Origin: Methanomethylophilus sp963631655
Lineage (GTDB): Archaea; Thermoplasmatota; Thermoplasmata; Methanomassiliicoccales; Methanomethylophilaceae
Direction of reading: 5' to 3'
NCBI GenBank assembly: GCA_963631655.1
Contig: CAVGRR010000002.1
Location: 6,405-70,404, forward strand
Length of the DNA: 64,000 nt
The first letter of the stretch is position 1; each line of letters begins with the position of its first letter. Below, piece after piece: positions 45,744 to 54,064 of this stretch. The notes under the pieces are model-generated. The model searched no databases and was not told where the DNA came from. It worked only from the letters and a program-made list of their open reading frames with translations. Both the position numbers and the translations under genes were made by a program.

Positions 45744-46708
45744 TTGATGTTCACCTCGTCTCCTGCGGTGAGCTGCATGTACAGCGATTCGAGATCGGCA
45801 CCGGTCTCGTTCATGCAGAGCATCCTGAGCTTGTACGACTGAACAAGGTCGGCGATGTCCGCCTGCTGTTCATCGGTTCCGGTGAACTTGAAACGGATGG
45901 ACCTGGGACCCATACGGTCGATATCTGTCACACCGGCCATGGCCCCGAGGTCGGAACAGAACTGGGCGCCCATCTCTCCGATGGTGCGCAGTTCAATAGA
46001 AACCTCTTTGGAATCCGCAGAGAGGTTGTGAAGAAGTTCCGAAACATTTCCTGAGATTATCTTCTTCCCGCGGTTGATCATGGTCATCGAGGTGCACATC
46101 TCAGAAACCTCGCTGAGGATGTGGGTGCTGATGAGGAGGGTGAGTCCCCTGTTCTTCAGACCGTTGAGGATCGCCCTGATCTCGACCATACCCCTCGGAT
46201 CCAATCCGGAGGTGGGCTCGTCGAGGATGATCACATCGGGATTCGGAAGAAGAGCGGCCGCAATGGCGACCCTCTGCCTCATACCCTTGGAGAACTGCCC
46301 GATCTTCTTGTTCCTCCATTCCCACATACGTACCTCGTCGAGGATCGCACGTGCGTTCTCTGCGATATCGTCCTTCTTCATCCCGTGCACGGCGCCGACA
46401 TATGCCAGCATCTCACCGGGCGTGAAATCCGAATAACACTCGGGGGTCTCGATGACACACCCGACGTGTTTCATTGCTTCTCTGTGGTTTACGGCGTCGA
46501 CCCCGTTGATAAACACATTTCCTGAGGTCGGACGCACAAGTCCTGTCATCGATTTGAGGGTGGTGGACTTTCCGGCACCGTTGGGTCCCAGAAGCCCCAT
46601 GAACTCTCCCTTCCCTACAGCCATATCAAGGTGGTCGAGAGCAGTAAAACTCCCGTACTGTTTGGTAAGACTGCGGACGTCGATTACTGCATCACTGCTA
46701 GCGTCCAT
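45740..46708 (-). CDS. ABC transporter ATP-binding protein (ABC-2 exporter type)
   Basis: A 322-residue ATPase with Walker A GPNGAGKST, signature FSKGMRQRVAIAAALLPNPDVIILDEPTSGLDP and switch STHILSE. A C-terminal extension of about 100 residues is like that of drug or bacteriocin exporters. TATATAG at 46727-46733 is about 20 nt from ATG 46708, suggesting leaderless transcription of the three-gene operon. Confidence 0.92.
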   Translation of the reverse strand: MDASSDAVIDVRSLTKQYGSFTALDHLDMAVGKGEFMGLLGPNGAGKSTTLKSMTGLVRPTSGNVFINGVDAVNHREAMKHVGCVIETPECYSDFTPGEMLAYVGAVHGMKKDDIAENARAILDEVRMWEWRNKKIGQFSKGMRQRVAIAAALLPNPDVIILDEPTSGLDPRGMVEIRAILNGLKNRGLTLLISTHILSEVSEMCTSMTMINRGKKIISGNVSELLHNLSADSKEVSIELRTIGEMGAQFCSDLGAMAGVTDIDRMGPRSIRFKFTGTDEQQADIADLVQSYKLRMLCMNETGADLESLYMQLTAGDEVNIK

Positions 46709-47018
46709 GCACGGGTGAAGCCCTCTGACTATATACTATGTCCGCAAAAATCGTAACGTCTACAAAAACATGCAATATTGTCCAACTTAACGGATATTTG
46801 ACAGAAGAACACGGATCCGCCGCAAAGGTAACCTCAAAAAAACGCCCGAAATATTATAAGGATCTGCAGAAACTACGGAAATCGCAGATTCTTTTCGAAT
46901 GTTCACTGCTTTTCTGCAACTATCGAAGACAGTATTTGGCGGACCTCCGGTTTTTCCAAGTTACAAAACATGCGGTGGAAATGAATGTCGTTTATATACG
47001 ACGAGCATAGACACATTC
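46709..47018. other. Gene-free divergent region, 310 bp
   Basis: Contains the promoter of the leftward ABC operon (TATATAG at 46727-46733) and of the rightward 32-residue gene (TTTATATA at 46991-46998). A 90-codon open frame (46738-47010) overlaps both promoters, has unusual composition and no recognisable fold, and is not called. I see no other feature. Confidence 0.5.
46991..46998 (+). promoter_or_regulatory. TATA box of the 32-residue protein gene
   Basis: TTTATATA lies about 20-28 nt upstream of ATG 47019, the spacing for a leaderless archaeal message. No Shine-Dalgarno precedes the ATG. Confidence 0.65.
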
Positions 47019-47117
47019 ATGGGCAAACACGCTAAAGAGCGCCGTGCTGCTGCTCAGTCGAAGAACGCCAACGCAGGCGCAGAAGCGACTGGCAAACAGG
47101 CTGCGAAAAAGAACTAA
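47019..47117 (+). CDS. 32-residue basic small protein
   Basis: Begins MGKHAKERRAAAQSKN and ends GKQAAKKN: Ala, Lys, Gln and Asn rich, with no hydrophobic core, so it is probably a helical or disordered nucleic-acid-binding peptide. It has a complete transcription unit, with TTTATATA upstream at leaderless distance and a strong hairpin terminator at 47152-47187. Codon use is like that of its neighbours. No family is recognised. The tidy unit makes translation likely despite the small size. Confidence 0.72.
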   Translation: MGKHAKERRAAAQSKNANAGAEATGKQAAKKN

Positions 47118-47151
47118 GCGACGAACCTACATCCGTTTGCTCTAAACCTTT

Positions 47152-47187
47152 CCTGTCCGATCCGCAAAGGTCGGGCAGGCATTTTTT
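47152..47187 (+). terminator. Intrinsic-type terminator after the small-protein gene
   Basis: CCTGTCCGA (47152-47160) pairs with TCGGGCAGG (47171-47179), with one wobble pair, followed by CATTTTTT. Confidence 0.8.
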
Positions 47188-47244
47188 ACTCCCACTCAAC
47201 AATCATAAACGATGATGGCATTCCTCTGTCGCAGAAGGATGCCT

Positions 47245-47796
47245 ATGAGTGGACACACCGAGAACCCTCTTGAAAAACTGATGGCAGGCAACAGACGCTA
47301 CCTCGAAAGGGGTTCATGCGGAGATATGTCCGAGGCCCGCAGGCTGGAGACCGAGAACAGACAGCGCCCGTACGCGGTCATTGTCACATGTTCAGATTCG
47401 AGGGTCATCCCCGAAGCGATATTCTCGGCAGGTATCGGAGATCTTTTCGTGATTCGTACCGCAGGCAACACGGTGGACGACACCACGCTCGGTTGCATCG
47501 AATACGCCATGGAGCACCTCAAATGTCATTTCGTGATGGTGCTGGGACATACCCACTGCGGAGCCGTCGCGGCAACCCTCGAGAACGAGCACGGCAGGTA
47601 TTCAGGAACCTTCACCAGGAAGATCGCCTCCGCCATCGGAAATGAATCGGACCCCATCGCGGCATGCAAGATCAACATCCTTAACAGTGTCTCGGAACTC
47701 GACCAGTGTTTCTCGAACATCTCCGATCTTGTGTGCGTGGGTGCATTGTACGATATCCGTACCGGAAAGGTCGAGCTGGTAGAGCCGGCGATTTAA
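47245..47796 (+). CDS. Beta-class carbonic anhydrase
   Basis: A 183-residue enzyme interconverting CO2 and bicarbonate. Zinc ligands C49 (TCSDSR), H102 and C105 (GHTHCG) are present, along with the Asp-Arg dyad (D51/R53). VIRTAGNTVDD is the family signature. ATG 47245 has AAGGA a few nt upstream and gives the usual N-terminus; two earlier ATGs (47212, 47239) are less likely. In a methanogen it could supply CO2 or bicarbonate for carboxylations. Confidence 0.93.
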   Translation: MSGHTENPLEKLMAGNRRYLERGSCGDMSEARRLETENRQRPYAVIVTCSDSRVIPEAIFSAGIGDLFVIRTAGNTVDDTTLGCIEYAMEHLKCHFVMVLGHTHCGAVAATLENEHGRYSGTFTRKIASAIGNESDPIAACKINILNSVSELDQCFSNISDLVCVGALYDIRTGKVELVEPAI

Positions 47797-47867
47797 GGTT
47801 GTTATTGATTTAAGCTAGGCTAAACTTTATTTATAAATTTAATTATTCCTAAATATCCAATAGGATC

Positions 47868-47882
47868 GGAGGAATAGTTATC
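47868..47882 (+). promoter_or_regulatory. Shine-Dalgarno plus near-cognate ATC start of the flavodoxin
   Basis: GGAGG (47868-47872), 7-nt spacer, ATC at 47880. The frame opens after TAA (47850-47852) and has no ATG, GTG or TTG before conserved sequence. TTTATTTATAAATTT (47826-47840) is a likely TATA region. Confidence 0.55.
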
Positions 47883-48299
47883 CAGAAAGCAATCGTTTAT
47901 TCTAGCACGACCGGGAACACCGAAATGATGGCAGAGGCCATCAAAGAAGGTGCCGAATCCGCAGGCGCATCCGTGATCTATGCAACAGGCGACACAGCCG
48001 ACGCGGACGCGGTCCTTTCAAGCGACGTTCTCATCCTCGGCAGCCCCGCAATGGGCGACGAGGTCCTCGACGACCCCATGGAGGACTTCTTCACCTCCAT
48101 CGAAGGAAAGATCGCCGGAAAGAAGATCGCCATCTTCGGTTCCTATGACTGGGGAGACGGACAGTGGCTCCGCGACTGGGCGGACCGCATCACTTCCGCC
48201 GGCGCCACCTGCATCAACGGAGAGGGACTCATGGTCAACCTCGCCCCCGATGCCGCAGGTCTTGAGCTCTGCCGCGAACTCGGCAGGACCGCTCAGTGA
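47880..48299 (+). CDS. Flavodoxin (start codon unusual)
   Basis: A 139-residue FMN electron carrier. The phosphate-binding loop YSSTTGNTEMMAEAI follows the first strand QKAIV. LILGSPAMGDEVLDD and FGSYDWGDGQWLRDW are the later FMN-contact loops. The first ATG (47925) lies inside the FMN loop and would remove strand one, so translation must begin earlier. GGAGG with 7-nt spacing points to ATC 47880, giving the usual flavodoxin length. ATA (47874) and GTT (47877) are closer than normal to the Shine-Dalgarno. Confidence 0.88.
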   Translation: MQKAIVYSSTTGNTEMMAEAIKEGAESAGASVIYATGDTADADAVLSSDVLILGSPAMGDEVLDDPMEDFFTSIEGKIAGKKIAIFGSYDWGDGQWLRDWADRITSAGATCINGEGLMVNLAPDAAGLELCRELGRTAQ

Positions 48300-48371
48300 A
48301 ACATTCGGGCCTCCGGGCCCTGCCTCCCTTTTGAAAACGGTTATAACCCACGTAACCATCCGTGCTAATCA

Positions 48372-49469
48372 ATGACACAGTACACCGTCGGATTTCTCGG
48401 ACTGGGACTCATCGGAGGTTCCATCGCGCGTGCTCTGAAAGAGAGGGTCCCCGAGACCAAGATCATCGCATTCGATCCCGACAAGGATTCACTGTCCCAG
48501 GCATATAAGGACGGTGTCGTAGATGTCGTGTCATCAGGCATCGATTCGCAGTTCTCCGCCTGCGATTTCATCTTCCTCTGTGCCGGAGTGGAAGCCAACG
48601 CAGCAAATGCAGGAGCGGTCGCCCCATTCCTAGGAGAAAAAACGATCCTCACCGACATCGGCAGCGTCAAATCCCCCATCCATCAGAAGATCAGGGATCT
48701 GGGTCTTGAGAAGAGATTCGTCGGCGGACACCCGATGGCGGGAAGTGAACGCAGCGGATACGCCAATTCCAAATCGAAACTGCTGGAGAACGCATACTAC
48801 ATCATCACCCGCACGGAATCAAACACTCCGGAACAGATCTCCGCCTACCGCGGTCTGGTCTCGTCCATGGGGGCCATCCCGATAGACATGTCCCCCGACC
48901 GCCACGACTTCATCACCGCAGCAGTGAGCCATGTCCCGCATGTAATTTCAGCATCATTGGTGAACCTCGTCAGGGAAAAAGACGGTCCGAACGAAGAAAT
49001 GAAGATGATCGCCGCGGGAGGATTCAAGGACATCACGAGGATCTCCTCCTCTTCCGCGGACATGTGGAAACAGATCTGCCTCACCAATTCCGAGAACATC
49101 TGTTCGCTCCTGGATGATTACATCGGTCTTCTCAACGACATGAAGAAATCGATCGTCGCACATGACCCAGACGGCCTTTTCGGTCAGTTCGATTCCGCCA
49201 GAAGATACAGGGAATCGTTCATCGACACGTCGAGCGGACCCATCAAGACCGCCAATGCGATCCACATCGAGATTCCCGACGAACCCGGAGCTTTGGCCAT
49301 TGTCACGACCATTCTCGCTTCCAACAGGATCAACATCAAGAACGTCGGCATCATCCACAACCGCGAGTTCGAGACCGGTTCCCTACGTGTGGAACTCCAC
49401 GACGAAAACGAGGTCAGACGCGCCGCAAAGGTCCTTGAGCAGCACGGATACCAGGTCAACATTGGCTGA
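48372..49469 (+). CDS. tyrA: Prephenate dehydrogenase with C-terminal ACT domain
   Basis: A 365-residue enzyme of tyrosine synthesis. NAD motif GFLGLGLIGGSIARAL (residues 7-22), then GGHPMAGSERSGY (catalytic region) and AAVSHVPHVIS with the substrate histidine. An ACT domain (HIEIPDEPGALAIVTTILASNRINI) forms the C-terminus, presumably for feedback by tyrosine. GGTTATAACC about 30 nt upstream of ATG 48372 suggests a leaderless message. Confidence 0.92.
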   Translation: MTQYTVGFLGLGLIGGSIARALKERVPETKIIAFDPDKDSLSQAYKDGVVDVVSSGIDSQFSACDFIFLCAGVEANAANAGAVAPFLGEKTILTDIGSVKSPIHQKIRDLGLEKRFVGGHPMAGSERSGYANSKSKLLENAYYIITRTESNTPEQISAYRGLVSSMGAIPIDMSPDRHDFITAAVSHVPHVISASLVNLVREKDGPNEEMKMIAAGGFKDITRISSSSADMWKQICLTNSENICSLLDDYIGLLNDMKKSIVAHDPDGLFGQFDSARRYRESFIDTSSGPIKTANAIHIEIPDEPGALAIVTTILASNRINIKNVGIIHNREFETGSLRVELHDENEVRRAAKVLEQHGYQVNIG

Positions 49470-49500
49470 TATCCAAATACCTGCAGCATAATGTCCCAGT

Positions 49501-50004
49501 ATGCAGAAGATTGATCTCTCTGAATTGGGAAAATACGTGGACGCCGTCAACGACATCCAGACCGAATGGATGCTTGTGACCGCTCAGGCGGACGGAAAAG
49601 TGAACACCCTCCTCGCCAGCTGGGGTGCCCTCGGCAGCCTCTGGGGAAGGAAATCCGCATTCATCTTCATAAGACCCAGCAGATACACCAACGAATTCAT
49701 CGAGGAGAGCAACCGCTTCACCTTGACCTTCTTCGACGGCCACAAGACCGAACTGAGCTACCTCGGCAGCCACTCCGGACGCGACGAACCCGACAAGATC
49801 AAGACCGCAGGCCTCACCTCCATCGAAGTGAACGGTCAGCCCACCTTCAAGGAAGGAAGACTCGTCCTCATCTGCAGGAACATGTACGCCGCACCCATCG
49901 TCAGGGAGCACTTCATCGAGAAGAACATCGATGACGAGAAGAATCCCGACGGAAACCGCTCGATAATGTATATCGGCGAGATTGAAGAAGGATATCTGCT
50001 CTGA
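49501..50004 (+). CDS. Flavin reductase-like FMN-binding protein
   Basis: A 167-residue split-barrel flavoprotein. VTAQADGKVNTLLASWGALGSLWGRKSAFIFIRPSRYTNEFI shows the FMN-binding strand and loop of the flavin reductase-like family. The physiological partner is unknown; the flavodoxin 1.2 kb upstream is a possibility only. Length is typical for the small anaerobe type. Confidence 0.85.
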   Translation: MQKIDLSELGKYVDAVNDIQTEWMLVTAQADGKVNTLLASWGALGSLWGRKSAFIFIRPSRYTNEFIEESNRFTLTFFDGHKTELSYLGSHSGRDEPDKIKTAGLTSIEVNGQPTFKEGRLVLICRNMYAAPIVREHFIEKNIDDEKNPDGNRSIMYIGEIEEGYLL

Positions 50005-50063
50005 ATTCAGACCGGGCAACCGGTCTGATCAGAGAAACACTCTGAAGATCAGAGATTGGAAGT

Positions 50064-50171
50064 TTAGTTCGACGCAGGTCCGATGAGCCAGGAAACGACC
50101 ATGACCAATGCGACGGCGACGACCATAATGGTCGCGATCTTTGCGTTTGTGGAAAGTTTGAGTTTCTCCAT
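50064..50171 (-). CDS. 35-residue single-pass membrane peptide
   Basis: Starts MEKLKLSTNAKIA and continues with a hydrophobic helix (TIMVVAVALVMVVSWLI) and a short tail GPASN. AGGTG lies 6-7 nt before ATG 50171. The preceding motif AGTGCCAGG is close to the repeated 9-mer of this window. The orientation is opposite to both neighbours. It is too short for family assignment; the start, ribosome site and helix make expression plausible. Confidence 0.55.
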   Translation of the reverse strand: MEKLKLSTNAKIATIMVVAVALVMVVSWLIGPASN

Positions 50172-50307
50172 TTCGAACACCTGGCACTGAATGCCACTGA
50201 TTGTTAAACACCAATCCTGTATTAAAGAGATTTGTAAACTCAGCCACATCTCCCAAACCATTTCCCGCCCCATTCCCGTTAAATAGTCAGTTACCGATTG
50301 GCACGGC

Positions 50308-50787
50308 ATGACCAATGTCATTCTTCACACGAACATGGGAGATATCACCATCAAAATGCATGAGGATATGCCCATCACCACCGGAAATTTCGTAAAACTC
50401 GCGAAATCCGGATTCTACGACGGAACCATCTTCCACAGGGTCATCTGCGACTTCATGATCCAGGGTGGCGACCCCACCGGTACCGGTATGGGCGGACCCG
50501 GGTACACCATCGATGATGAATTCGGCAAAGGCCACTCCAACCAGCCCGGTTTCGTTTCCATGGCCAACACCGGCCGTCCCCACTCCGGAGGAAGCCAGTT
50601 CTTCATCAACACCAACGACAACGGATATCTCGACAAAGAGAACCCCAGCACCCCCTACGCACACCCCGTCTTCGGAGAGGTCATCGAGGGAATGGACATC
50701 GTCGACAAGATCCAGCACGTCACCACCGACCCCAACGACAAGCCCCTCAAGGACGTCGTCATCGTCAAGGCCGAGGTCGTCGAGTGA
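50308..50787 (+). CDS. Cyclophilin-type peptidyl-prolyl cis-trans isomerase
   Basis: A 159-residue cyclophilin that catalyses proline isomerisation in the cytoplasm (no signal peptide). Catalytic and binding residues lie in YDGTIFHRVICDFMIQGGDPTGTG, and GGSQFFINTNDN and HPVFGEVIEGMDIV follow. Length is normal. A monocistronic unit by position. Confidence 0.95.
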   Translation: MTNVILHTNMGDITIKMHEDMPITTGNFVKLAKSGFYDGTIFHRVICDFMIQGGDPTGTGMGGPGYTIDDEFGKGHSNQPGFVSMANTGRPHSGGSQFFINTNDNGYLDKENPSTPYAHPVFGEVIEGMDIVDKIQHVTTDPNDKPLKDVVIVKAEVVE

Positions 50788-50823
50788 TCCCATCCGGGGG
50801 CATAACCGCCCCTGGAACCAAAC

Positions 50824-51123
50824 TCATTTCTTACGTTTCGGATTCTCTGGGAACCAGCCTTTTTTCACACGTTCTTCCTGTTCGAACAGTTCTTTGATGG
50901 TCCAGATACAGGTGATGCCGAACACCGCCACCAGCACACCGACCGTGATATCTTCAATGAACAGAGATGCTACGACCGAAATGACACCGATTACCGCGAA
51001 CAGAGGCCATATCCTCTTTCCGAAATGATATTCGCCTTTGATTACCACGACGTGGAACACACCGATCAGCAGGAATGCCACGACACCGACCAGGAGTCCG
51101 CTGAAATACATACTATCGGTCAA
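50824..51123 (-). CDS. DUF4491-like small membrane protein
   Basis: A 99-residue protein with three membrane helices. FHVVVIKGEYHFGKRIWPLFAVIG matches the DUF4491 pattern. The C-terminus is basic (ERVKKGWFPENPKRKK) and cytoplasmic. Function unknown. It is the last of three leftward membrane-protein genes. Confidence 0.75.
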   Translation of the reverse strand: MTDSMYFSGLLVGVVAFLLIGVFHVVVIKGEYHFGKRIWPLFAVIGVISVVASLFIEDITVGVLVAVFGITCIWTIKELFEQEERVKKGWFPENPKRKK

Positions 51124-51153
51124 ACCGGGATATGATAAAAGAACTACTGGAGT

Positions 51154-51813
51154 TCAGTGTTCCTCATCGCCCATTTTCTCTCTGAGGAACGACTGCAGGA
51201 AAGGATGTAGTTCAATGGAATCGATGAACTCTTCGATCGACCTGTTCCTCATGTAAAGATACATTCCCACGGAACATATCATGGAACCGAGGGTGTTGCA
51301 GATCATGTCCCTCACGGTGTCCCAGGGGCAGTACTGCATCTGCGTCCCGTAGGCGAGATCGATGAGGTACTCGAACTCCTCCCAAATAATCCCGAAGGAC
51401 ATCATGATCAGCAGCGTCAGCACAGAACAGAACTTCTGGGTCATATGAATGTCCGAGTTGTATCTCTGAAGTGTGAACAGGGTGAGGATCACGCATGCGC
51501 TCACCACGATCGATGAGAATGTGTGGGTGACGTTGTCGTAGATCTGGATGAAATCGTAGGCGAAGAACAGCACGCCCGTAGCATGCAGGAATATCGCAAG
51601 GTGGATGAGGACCAGGAATCCTATCGGAAGTTTCAGCACCCTGAAACGGTAGAACAGATACGGGACGAAACAGAACGCCGCGCAGAACAGACAGGTGTTG
51701 AGCTCATACCCGGCGATGAGATCCTCGCTAAGCGAGATGTAACACATGACCAGCAGCAGAACGGCCCAGAATGCACTCATGATCAGGGCCTGCCGTTGTT
51801 TATCCAGATTCAC
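51154..51813 (-). CDS. DUF2238/YjdF-like integral membrane protein
   Basis: A 219-residue protein with six or more hydrophobic segments. YDNVTHTFSSIVVSA, WEEFEYLIDLAYGTQ and WDTVRDMICNTLGSMICSV follow the spacing of the DUF2238 (YjdF) family, whose conserved His, Glu and Asp lie in the membrane. Function unknown. Its start overlaps the stop of the upstream membrane gene by 4 nt. Confidence 0.7.
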   Translation of the reverse strand: MNLDKQRQALIMSAFWAVLLLVMCYISLSEDLIAGYELNTCLFCAAFCFVPYLFYRFRVLKLPIGFLVLIHLAIFLHATGVLFFAYDFIQIYDNVTHTFSSIVVSACVILTLFTLQRYNSDIHMTQKFCSVLTLLIMMSFGIIWEEFEYLIDLAYGTQMQYCPWDTVRDMICNTLGSMICSVGMYLYMRNRSIEEFIDSIELHPFLQSFLREKMGDEEH

Positions 51814-52424
51814 ACCTCCCTGAGAAGGGATTCTTTGGTCTGACCTTTAAGGAAAACGCGCCCCACCAGTGACGCAGCCAATGCGACGATTATCGCGCAT
51901 GTGGAAGGGACCATCAGAGAGACGTTGATCTCCCATCCGTAGGTATCGATATCGTCATATCCGAACGGCGCGCCGGTGTACCAGAGGTGGAATCCCAGTG
52001 AGAACAGGTCGATCGCCGAGAATGCGATCGTCAACACGATGGGTACCAGCAGCATCCACCTGAAGGACATCTTCGAAGGGGTGCACCTGTCGATCAGCAG
52101 GGCAACGAGGAAACCGAAGATGAAAACGATCACGAACATCACGAAAAGTTCAAAGACCCAGGCATACTGAATTCCGCGGACGGAAGCGTCCGGAAGACCG
52201 CATGTCAGATCGAACACGGAGACCGCTAGATACACGAAAAACAGAGCGGTCGTCAGACAAAACGACCTGTGCGGAAACCCGAACCCTTTCTGTGAGTAAA
52301 CATAAACGACCGGAACGGAGAACAGACCTGCCAGTACCGCCATCCAATCCGACCGTAAGGCGGATGCCAATACCGTCAATCCTACGATGACAGAATAAAG
52401 ACCCAGCAAGCAACGATCCGTCAT
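51810..52424 (-). CDS. Integral membrane protein of unknown family, 204 residues
   Basis: About six hydrophobic helices (for example VIVGLTVLASALRS, LFVMFVIVFIFGFLVALLI, MLLVPIVLTIAFSAIDLFSLGF). The last extracytoplasmic loop is aromatic (HLWYTGAPFGYDDIDTYGW). No motif is recognised. Overlap with the DUF2238-like gene indicates a common operon. Confidence 0.65.
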   Translation of the reverse strand: MTDRCLLGLYSVIVGLTVLASALRSDWMAVLAGLFSVPVVYVYSQKGFGFPHRSFCLTTALFFVYLAVSVFDLTCGLPDASVRGIQYAWVFELFVMFVIVFIFGFLVALLIDRCTPSKMSFRWMLLVPIVLTIAFSAIDLFSLGFHLWYTGAPFGYDDIDTYGWEINVSLMVPSTCAIIVALAASLVGRVFLKGQTKESLLREV

Positions 52425-52467
52425 TATCCTACGGATACCCGACTCAATTAAAGACGTTGGGGTGAGG

Positions 52468-52821
52468 TCACTGTTCCAGGATCAGATGTGTTCCGGAACG
52501 GAGATAAATAAGCGGAATACCGAGTTTCCTGGCCCTGCGGCGCAGTTCCTTATCGTTGGTGAGGACATATGCGTTCTCACGCAGTGCGACCTCCAGCACC
52601 GAATCGTCACCGTGGGCTTCACAGGGGACAATCTCCCTGCTGCGGGCAAGTGCCAGAGCGGCCTTTGCGTGCCTGGATTCAAGATGCTTGAGCTCTCCGA
52701 CAAGAGGTCCGGGGACGACGAATCTGACATCCCCCAAAATATTGCGGACCTCGAGATCGATGTTGAGACCGATCTCGAAGGGCATCAGTAATGCGTTTGT
52801 GTCTAAAACGACCGTCTGCAT
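52468..52821 (-). CDS. PIN-domain ribonuclease (Fcf1/Nob1-like), 117 residues
   Basis: A small PIN nuclease with acidic active-site residues in VLDTNALLMPF, GELKHLE, GDDSVLEVA and TNDKELRRRARKLGI. It follows the aIF2-gamma gene by 4 bp, a conserved archaeal arrangement with eS6, which suggests a role in rRNA processing or translation quality rather than a toxin: no antitoxin gene is adjacent. Confidence 0.9.
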   Translation of the reverse strand: MQTVVLDTNALLMPFEIGLNIDLEVRNILGDVRFVVPGPLVGELKHLESRHAKAALALARSREIVPCEAHGDDSVLEVALRENAYVLTNDKELRRRARKLGIPLIYLRSGTHLILEQ

Positions 52822-52825
52822 GCAG

Positions 52826-54064
52826 TCACTGGTCGATGATACCGTATCCGATGAGTCTCCACTTGTTGGAGATCCTTCTTGAGATGGCGACCCTCTGTCC
52901 GGGCAGAATGCACACCGGGAGCTTTAGGACGACATCGGCATAGCCTTCGCGTGCGCTCTTGACGACACCGACGGTTGTGGCGGTACCGACGCTGAGCATC
53001 AGCGGTTCGCTGCTCTTGATGTCATCGACACGGAGGTCGGCGGAAGAACCGACGACACGGTCCAGAAGAACGGTCTTCATCTTGAACGAACTCACGACGG
53101 CGGGAAGCTTTCCGGGAATACCTACGACCCTTCCGGTCAGACCGTCTGATTTGGTGACGGACGGGTCCAGTTCGGTACCGATGGCGATGAGTCCTCCGGG
53201 GAGGACCTCTTTGACATTGCGGTCTCCGGCGTTGAGGGAGATGACCTTTGCGGTGATCCTCTCGTAGGTCACTTTTCCAGCGACCTCGACGCGCCTTCCG
53301 GGAACGACCTCGATCTCGTCTCCGATCTTCAGCTTACCCTGCATAAGGGAACCGCCGATGACTCCTCCGCGGAGCTTCTCGGGGGTGGTACCGGGGGCGT
53401 TGATATCGAAGGAACGGGCGACGTGCATGATGGGGTCTGCGTCCGCATCCCTCTTGACGTTCGCGACGATCGTGTTCTCGATAGCTTCGATCAGAAGGTC
53501 GATGTTGACACCGCGGTTGGCGGAAACAGGGATGATGGGCGCGTTCTCGGCAACGGTGCCTTTGACGAACTCCTTGATCTCCTTGTAGTTCTGAAGGGCC
53601 TGTTCGCGGGTGACGATATCGATCTTGTTCTGAACGATGACAATCTTGTCGATGCCGATGATCGAAAGGGCCATCAAGTGCTCTTTCGTCTGAGGCTGGG
53701 GGCAATGTTCGTTGGCCGCCACGAGAAGAAGTGCGCCGTCCATGAGCGCGGCACCCGACAGCATAGTTGCCATCAGGGTCTCGTGCCCGGGGGCGTCAAC
53801 GAAAGACACGGCACGGAGGAATTCGGTCTCCGCACCGCATCTGGGACATTTCTTCGCCGTGCAGAATGCGGCAGTGCCCTCACAGTTGGGACACTTGTAG
53901 AACGCCACATCAGCGTACCCGAGTCTGATGGAGATACCTCTCTTGACCTCCTCGGAGTGACGGTCGGTCCACTCGCCGGAAAGCGCCTTGGTGAGGGTGG
54001 TCTTTCCGTGGTCGACGTGACCGATCATCCCGATATTGATCTCGGGCTGCTTCGGTACTTTCAT
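52826..54064 (-). CDS. Translation initiation factor aIF2 subunit gamma
   Basis: A 412-residue GTPase that carries initiator Met-tRNA to the ribosome. G1 is GHVDHGKTTL (about residues 16-25), G3 DAPGHE, G4 NKID. A zinc-knuckle (CPNCEG, then CPRCG) lies between G2 and G3 as in all aIF2-gamma proteins. Domains II and III follow. Its ATG overlaps the eS6 stop by 4 nt. The gene order eS6, aIF2-gamma, PIN is classic for archaea. Confidence 0.97.
   Translation of the reverse strand: MKVPKQPEINIGMIGHVDHGKTTLTKALSGEWTDRHSEEVKRGISIRLGYADVAFYKCPNCEGTAAFCTAKKCPRCGAETEFLRAVSFVDAPGHETLMATMLSGAALMDGALLLVAANEHCPQPQTKEHLMALSIIGIDKIVIVQNKIDIVTREQALQNYKEIKEFVKGTVAENAPIIPVSANRGVNIDLLIEAIENTIVANVKRDADADPIMHVARSFDINAPGTTPEKLRGGVIGGSLMQGKLKIGDEIEVVPGRRVEVAGKVTYERITAKVISLNAGDRNVKEVLPGGLIAIGTELDPSVTKSDGLTGRVVGIPGKLPAVVSSFKMKTVLLDRVVGSSADLRVDDIKSSEPLMLSVGTATTVGVVKSAREGYADVVLKLPVCILPGQRVAISRRISNKWRLIGYGIIDQ

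Noticed and set aside
46738..47010. A 90-codon open frame in the divergent region
   Set aside because: It covers the TATA elements of both flanking units, has no ribosome-binding site and unusual amino-acid use.
47850..47880. Pyrrolysine read-through as the reason for the missing flavodoxin start
   Set aside because: The stop bounding the frame is TAA, not TAG, so read-through cannot extend it. The same holds for purH, bounded by TGA.
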